DNA from: Vanilla planifolia
Lineage: Eukaryota > Streptophyta > Magnoliopsida > Asparagales > Orchidaceae
Assembly: GCA_023846275.1 (NCBI GenBank)
Contig: CM043877.1
Location: 13,809,107-13,873,106 of the forward strand
Length of the DNA stretch: 64,000 bases
Direction of reading: 5' to 3'
This document shows positions 58,101 through 64,000 of the stretch, piece by piece. A program made the translations under genes and the position numbers. Each line of letters opens with the position of its first letter. The first letter of the stretch is position 1. The notes under the pieces were generated by a model. It was not told the DNA's origin, searched no databases, and was given only the letters and a program-made list of their open reading frames with translations.

Positions 58101-60341
58101 TGTCAGGCACCCCACCTTACCAACTACAGTAAATTAAGGATGCTGCATAAGAAATAATCTCGAGTGAGCACAAACCATGCCTAGGTGGGGACCCGACGGT
58201 GAGACAATTCTAACCCTCGAACCAATCTGGTATATTTTGAAAACATTTTAACCAAATCCATACCATGGAGCTGAAATGAAAACATGTGTATATTAAACTG
58301 TATATATATACAATAAACCACAAAACTGAAGTACCAAAAAAAATACCAAAATGAAACCAAATCCACTCCCACCATAATCTATCCCCTCTCACATGTCAGG
58401 AGTATAGTCCTCTCCTGTACTATTATAATCCCCAGCTCTCGGTGTAGTGGATACATGACCTGTGATGAAGCACTAATGAGACATATATATCTCAGCAGAT
58501 AAATCCATTATGTAACCAAGTAAAATAAATCTCCCGATATAAAAGACAAGCCGTGAAACATGATAAAACAAAATCCATCTCATAAGCGGTGAAAAATAAA
58601 TCATATGAATACCTTCTTATCAAATGTCATGTAGTATCAAAAGTAAACCAGATAAACATGTATACCAAATTTCCATTTCCATTATTTTATATGTTATATA
58701 CTTACTGGGCCCGATTCCCTTTTGAATCATCATCCTCTGGATCCAATCATCATATCAAATGACCTTCAGCCGGCATCCATCCAGTTCATAACACTAGGCA
58801 GATATCTGATCCGAAGACCGATACCCTGCGATCTCATCCGCTAGGCCTAGTGGTGAGGATGATGTCTCCAGGAATCCAATTTTCAATTTTTATTTTCCAA
58901 CCATGTCACACATGTGATAAATATGCCAAAACCATATCAATATGTCCAACCAATTATATTTTATCTCATATTATGCTTTTTGTTTAAATTTCCTTTTTGT
59001 CATCTTTTATGCTTTCAGTTCAATCAGAAAATAACACCATAAAACATATATCAAGCCATGAGATAAAAGTCATGTAAAGAAAAACTGTAATGCAGCCCGT
59101 AAGAAACCATGTATCGAAACATAAATAAATACTATTGTGCTATATCATAGGTTACGAATTTATCTACCTGGATCTATTATTGCAAGACCTCTATTCTCAA
59201 TTTCTGGAGTCCCTACAAGGTCACATGTGCAAAATAATTAAAATAAATAAAAAAGGTTTTAAGTCACAAAAACAGCTTTCTAAAAGCCCTGCCAAATACT
59301 TCCCGAAATCCCCAAAAAAAATCCCAATTTTTCTCCTTGTTTCTCGCCGCGCCTGGACCGCGCGTCCGCTGAACCGGCCTACGATTCAGCTCCGCGGTTC
59401 AGCCGACTGAACCGCCCCTCTCTCCCTCTCTCTCTCCTCCGCCTCAGCCCGAACCAGGTCTCTCTCTCCTCCGCCTCAGCCCGAACCGGGCGCCTTCCGG
59501 TTCGGTTAACCCGAACCGGTTCAAACAGGATCATCCCTGTTTCTCACCCGACGCTGCTTCCCTCTCTCCTCGCCGCCGCTCGCGTCCGGCGGCTTCTAGC
59601 TGCTTCCACGGTAAATTTCTCGTTTCCCCGAATCCCTCTCCGGGAAATACCAAGCTCCTCTCGACTTCTTTCGCACTCCTCGACGACCAGTTTGCCGGAA
59701 AAACATTCCGCATCTCGCGGCCGACAACTCCGGCCACTCCTTCGGCAACCCAATACTTCTCCGGCCGAAAATAACCATTCGGCCGGCCTCTCTTACTCTC
59801 CCCCCACTCAACAAAACCCCAATACAGCAAAATAAAACGAACCATCTTACCTTGCCGCAGTTTCTCCGACGAGCTTCCCAGCTTCCGTTAAATTTCCGGC
59901 AACTTTTCGCAATCGCTCAAAATTTTCCAAATAGCTTCTGTGCTTAAGAGGATTAACTCACCCGGGCTGATATCCTCGCCCGGGTGGACACGTATGTGTT
60001 AATTATGCCTTGTACCGACACGTTCGTGATTGTTTTGCAGAACACCCCCTGAACTTTTCCAAATTACAAATCTACCCTGGCCTGGCCGACAATTCCATAT
60101 TTACAAATTTACCTTCCGCCATCCGATTTTAAACTAAATCGGAAATCCTAAATTGCAGATATATCCCGGATCTGAAATCTTGAAATTACAAATATATCCA
60201 AAACTTTAAAAATTCATAATTAATTATCCAAAATTCCAAAAATTACAAACTTACCATCGTTGGACTCGTCTCAAAGAGCTCTTCCTATTGGAATGATCAA
60301 ATTAAGCTTTTTTTTTTTAAAAAAAAAAGAAGGCTGTTACA
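58101..60341 (-). repeat. 5' LTR of chromovirus (2241 bp)
   Basis: Upstream LTR in the element's own direction; partner of 50,985-53,373. It has one copy of the CTAGGCCTAG-type block. An AT-rich run of T and A near the outer end (60,308-60,328) differs in length from the partner. Confidence 0.95.
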
Positions 60342-61185
60342 ATACAGGTCCTCATTTTCACTTTGCAATCGGGTATAAACCTGCTTCAAACTAGATTGAG
60401 AATCCATAACAAATTTGCATAACAACACATCATTTTTTTGCTTCATGTAACATGGAGTATGCATGATGCAATGAGTAAAATCAGTTTCAAAAAATTCCTA
60501 TAGCATTTCAAGATTCCAATAGTTTTCATCCAGCACAATGAAATTAATAGAATGTAGAAATTCCAGTGACATGTTTAAAAAAGTTGGTCATTTCATAAGA
60601 GATGTAGAACCAATCCAATTATCATTAAAAAAACATTATGTCCCAAAGCAACATGCCAAATCATATGATTTGCAACCTATGAAAAACCATACGAAGCAGC
60701 TTGCAAGTGACAGAATCACCACACAAATAAGAGGCATCAAATAGCCATGAGCTATACTGCATATTAAAATTTCTACACCATTGAGTATTTTTCTTTGCCA
60801 ATACGCAAAGACAATTCTTGGAAATAAGAGATTGTTGCCAAACACGAAATTTCTATTACCAAGTTAACCTTGATCCTTAGGTATAATGATCATTTCCCAG
60901 TTCGCATAATGAATAGTATTGATACCCATATTTTTACAATAAACAAATGATCTCATCAAGCATTCAAGATTAGAAAAGATGCCCACTGGAATAACACAAT
61001 GATTGAGGTAATATGCTAGAATAGACAATAGAATTGAATTAATTAATTAAAGTTTGCCAACAATGGATAACGCACGTGCCACCAACCATTTATTTTTTTT
61101 ACGTGAGCTGTAGTATAAAACAAAAATCCTTCTTTTGTGGCTCTGATGTTAAAATTGGAATACCAAGGTAGAAACAATTTTTTGT

Positions 61186-61787
61186 TTACTTAATATGAAG
61201 TTTTTCAGCAATCATGCACTTCCTTTTACTAGCCATCTCATGGCTGAAAAAGATGCTGGACTTTGAAAGATTTGTCGTGAGACCAGTTGATAAAAATAAG
61301 ACATCAAGAGTACACTTAATAGTGGTAGTAGAAGGCGCATACATAATTATATCATCTGCATATAAAAGGTGAGAGATTTTAAGAGCCAATCTACAAATAC
61401 TGAATCCAACATCCGTGCCCCTTTCCGCTTATTGAGTAACAAGACAAGAAAAATATTTTGTAATAATTGTGAACAAATAAAGAGAAAGCGGTTATCCCTA
61501 TCATAGGCCACGAGTGCCCTTAATCCAGGGAATATTAAATCCATTCAATAAGATGCCAAATCTCAGACCTTTGATACAAGCTTCCATCATTTACAGAATA
61601 GTGAAGGAAATTCTATATTTTTCATCATGAATAATAAAAAATCACAATTAACTCTATCATATGCTTGCTCTATATCTAGTTTGACAAACACAAGGCTTTC
61701 CATAGAAGGGAAATGATGCATCTTGTGCGCCATCTCCTGGGCCAAAAAGATCTTATCGGACATCAATCTACCAGGAGTAAAAGCCAC
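61186..61787 (-). pseudogene. LINE reverse transcriptase, decayed
   Basis: The minus strand encodes FTPGRLMSDKIFLAQEMAHK and FVKLDIEQAYDRVNCDFLLF (61,587-61,787), then LISHLLYADDIIMYAP-type text with the YADD catalytic box and GLTTNLSKSSIFFS (61,186-61,389). Between them is a piece in another frame (61,347-61,544, IFPGLRALVAYDRDN). All core catalytic aspartates are still visible, but at least two frame changes separate the parts. Confidence 0.88.
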
Positions 61788-62513
61788 CTACTCAGGCAAA
61801 ATCAAAAGTGGTAACACTTTCTTAAGTCTTGTAATCATAATTTTGATGATTTTGTAAGCCGTGTTACACAGACTAGTGGGTCTAAACTGGTTCAGCTTGC
61901 ATGCATCAATAAATTTAGGAATAAGGACTACAAACATATCCATCCAATTCTTTAGCATGTGAATCTCCTCAAAGAATTATCTCATTGCAATGATCAATTC
62001 TCAACTAGTGATATCTTAACAGCCTCTAATAAATTTCTAAAAAATGCAATTAGCCCTAAGAGATTTATTATTTTTAAGAGAATAGACAGCAATTTTAATT
62101 TCATCATCCAAAATTAGGGCAATGAGAAGGCTACTTGCTCCTTAAATAAATATCTCTGAAATAATATATTAGAAAAGTGAATAATCGTTGACCAGGATGG
62201 GGACTATTTTTTCTTAAAAAAGGATAGCAAACAGTTATGAGTTTCGTCCAAAGAGTGAAGAACCTAGCCAGTATCATCTTTCAATGTGTGACTATAATTA
62301 CCACACATCCTACTCATTGCTGCAACATAAAAGAATTGAGTATTTTTGTCCCCAAGGGTGGGCCCAAGATAGTTTTGCTCTTTGCCACCAATATGCGTCC
62401 TCAAGAGATAAGGTAGTAGTTTTTTTTATTTTCTCTACCAACATTGCATTCTCATCATGGCTCAAACCCATATCTGCTTCTTGCATTTGAAGATCCCAAA
62501 TTTCCTTTTCAAG

Positions 62514-63260
62514 CTATGTCAGTTTATGAATAATGTTGTCAATTTCCTTGGAATGCCAAGCACTTAAAGCATGCAAGGCATTACTTGACTTGGTAGCTAA
62601 TACATCAATCAATTTTCCTCTAGTTGTATGTTGCCAAGCTAACCGAATTATCTCAAAAGAATAAGGTGAAGAAAGCCAGCCACTTTCAAATTGCACTCTA
62701 TGTTTCAACATTTCCACATGCATCTGTTGCATTTGAATAAGAAGAGGATAGTGATCCAAAGCTAACCATGATAAATGAGTAACAAAAGTATTAGGAAAAG
62801 AGTGCATGCCTTCTAAATTCAAAAAGAATCTATCCAATCTTTCATAAATCTATGTAGATCTATTCTTGTTATTGCACCAAGTAAAACTTGAACCAACAAA
62901 GCCCAGATCATAGAGATCAAATGAGATCAACAAACTCTTCATGGGGAATTCCATACCGAAAAATATTCCCCTCTTCTTTTCATCTTGAGACAAGGTGATG
63001 TAAAGTCTCCAAAAACTAGAAGTGGTCCACCAAACGTGACAACCCATTTGATTTTGTCCCAAGCAATATGTCTAATATAACGATCTTTAGAAGTATATAC
63101 CACACAACATCGTCAAAGATTGTCAAGGTGATTTAAAGTGTAATCACTTGATTCGATGCCTCAATTACCTCCAGTGGCACCTCAATTCTTTCATAACAAG
63201 ACAATTTCACCCGAATACCCCATAGCTGGTTGTACAAAAAAAATTCTAATTTTGACCCAA
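62514..63260 (-). pseudogene. LINE endonuclease (APE-type), decayed
   Basis: Minus strand near 63,000-63,060 reads GPLLVFGDF, the catalytic GDFN-type box of the exonuclease-endonuclease-phosphatase fold. It is followed by FDLYDLGFVGSSFTWCNNK (62,850-62,930), another family mark, and by LDRFFLN and SWLALDHYPLLI (SDHxPL box) at 62,740-62,840. Text near 63,200-63,240 (GYSGEIVLL) fits the GGIWVLW start region. The N-terminal part and ORF1 cannot be defined. Several frame changes are present. Confidence 0.8.
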
Positions 63261-64000
63261 TAATTTATCAGCATTTTTATAAGAAAAATAATTTGCATGG
63301 TTTCCAACAACGTTGCCAAAAAATTCCTATGGTCCCTAACCAAACTCTATAAGTGAGTTCGAGATTTAGTTGATTGAATACTCCATATATTTTAGGACAA
63401 AAAAGCAACTACTTTAGCCATATAAAAAACAAAGAGTAGAGAAGAAAGGCATGCATAATCCGATAACCCAGCAATACAATTGAACAGTCAAGCTCTAGTA
63501 AAATCTATTATTCTAATGGACAGCAGCATGTGGAAGTAACAAATACCCATTGCTACGTGAACCATTTATGGAATCCACCCAAACAGTGATTGTTAAGCAG
63601 CCCATATGGAGCGGCAAGGAATTCATGGGATGAGCAGTAGTAATTTACACCAACATCCACTGTTCCCAGCACTTAGCATAATCTGTATAAACAAAACAAT
63701 AAAAAACCTAAAAAATAGAGGAAGAAAAATTGCCTTTACACTCCTTCCATAATTTCTGACTTAAACTCATCATTAGCATGTTGAATTAACTTGGCAAGGA
63801 GCACTCGTCCTCACCAATGCATCACACAAAGGCACATCGGTTCGCACTTAAATCATCATTCCACAAGCATTCGCAGAACCAAATTAGAGATTACGATTAA
63901 TAAAATAATCCATGTCGTCATCTGCAACGCCACCTAACAATTCTGTCGGGAAGGGGGGCAAAGGAGCATGCTGGACCTTCGAGCCCGATTGTACTTATTC
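63261..64000. other. Undetermined right end, possibly LINE 5' region
   Basis: No clear gene. The composition is less AT-rich than typical intergenic DNA here, and the minus strand near 63,290-63,350 could be the far 5' end of the endonuclease. The last 100 bases are GC-richer (GGGAAGGGGGGCAAAGGAGC) and might begin another feature beyond the window. Confidence 0.35.

Larger units (their letters stand above)
50985..60341 (-). mobile_element. Tekay/Del-like chromovirus (Ty3/gypsy), young copy
   Basis: Full-length LTR retrotransposon of about 9.36 kb on the minus strand: LTR (58,101-60,341), Met-tRNA primer site, gag, zinc knuckle, protease, reverse transcriptase, RNase H, integrase, chromodomain region, purine-rich tract, LTR (50,985-53,373). 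LTR ends are TG...CA on both sides. The integrase C-terminus ([31 protein letters not shown]) and the following chromodomain-type ILDRQEKKLRNK are typical of the Tekay clade. It looks nearly whole, with about two coding breaks. By eye the LTRs differ at roughly 18 sites over about 2.2 kb (near 0.8%). At the substitution rate often used for grasses (1.3e-8 per site per year) that is about 0.3 million years, an inference only. It inserted into an older LINE. Confidence 0.95.
60342..63260 (-). mobile_element. Old L1-type LINE, 5' part (right of nested insertion)
   Basis: The 5' section of the LINE split by the chromovirus. Reading right to left on the minus strand: endonuclease (about 63,260-62,500), reverse transcriptase (about 62,250-61,180), and the post-RT segment (about 61,180-60,350, with ARALSIVGKL and INSILLSILAYYLNHCVIP-like text). 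The 5' end is not defined; weak similarity may continue past 63,400. Several frame changes and stops divide it, and it is AT-rich, so it is much older than the chromovirus. Confidence 0.85.

Overview
The window is nuclear DNA from a flowering plant, most likely a monocot. Three signs point that way. Very GC-rich, intronless coding islands sit in extremely AT-rich intergenic DNA. The gene families are plant-specific (RAV-type AP2/B3 factor, DUF1645 protein, PSPG-box glycosyltransferase). The transposons are plant types (Tekay-like chromovirus, L1 LINEs with an RNase H tail). I cannot name the species. There is no bacterial, organellar or CRISPR content, and I found no tRNA or rRNA gene.

Layout. 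1-23.3 kb is gene-free AT-rich DNA that holds decayed repeats: a 89-bp near-exact duplication (599-687 and 1312-1400), a degenerate ~87-bp periodic array (4.68-5.12 kb), a 1.31-kb tandem duplication (12.5-15.6 kb), an orphan GC-rich island (16.8-17.1 kb) and a degenerate ~104-bp tandem array ending in a G17 run (19.75-20.22 kb). At 23.99-24.86 kb lies a complete RAV/TEM-type transcription factor gene with three G-boxes upstream. At 26.7-29.4 kb is a 5'-truncated L1-type LINE with RT, zinc-binding and RNase H domains and a recognisable target-site duplication. 29.4-36.0 kb has no recognisable gene. A DUF1645 gene (36.09-36.90 kb, minus) and a small cysteine-rich 'CCCPC' gene (39.87-40.47 kb, minus) follow. 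40.65-44.05 kb is a heavily decayed Ty3/gypsy fossil. 44-48 kb is AT-rich, with short tandem arrays. A UGT73-like glycosyltransferase gene lies at 48.06-49.45 kb (minus).

The right end is a nested structure. An old minus-strand LINE (RNase H and zinc-binding region at 49.9-50.98 kb, reverse transcriptase and endonuclease at 60.34-63.26 kb) was split by a young Tekay-like chromovirus (50,985-60,341). That element has 2.2-2.4-kb LTRs, a Met-tRNA primer site, gag, pol and a chromodomain region. The LTRs differ at roughly 18 sites by eye, so the insertion is recent.

The four host genes are independent single-exon genes and do not form an operon or an obvious biosynthetic cluster. The most unusual signal is a recurring near-palindromic core (TCATA-N-TATGAT type) that recurs at regular spacing in several separate AT-rich arrays, which looks like a decayed satellite family.
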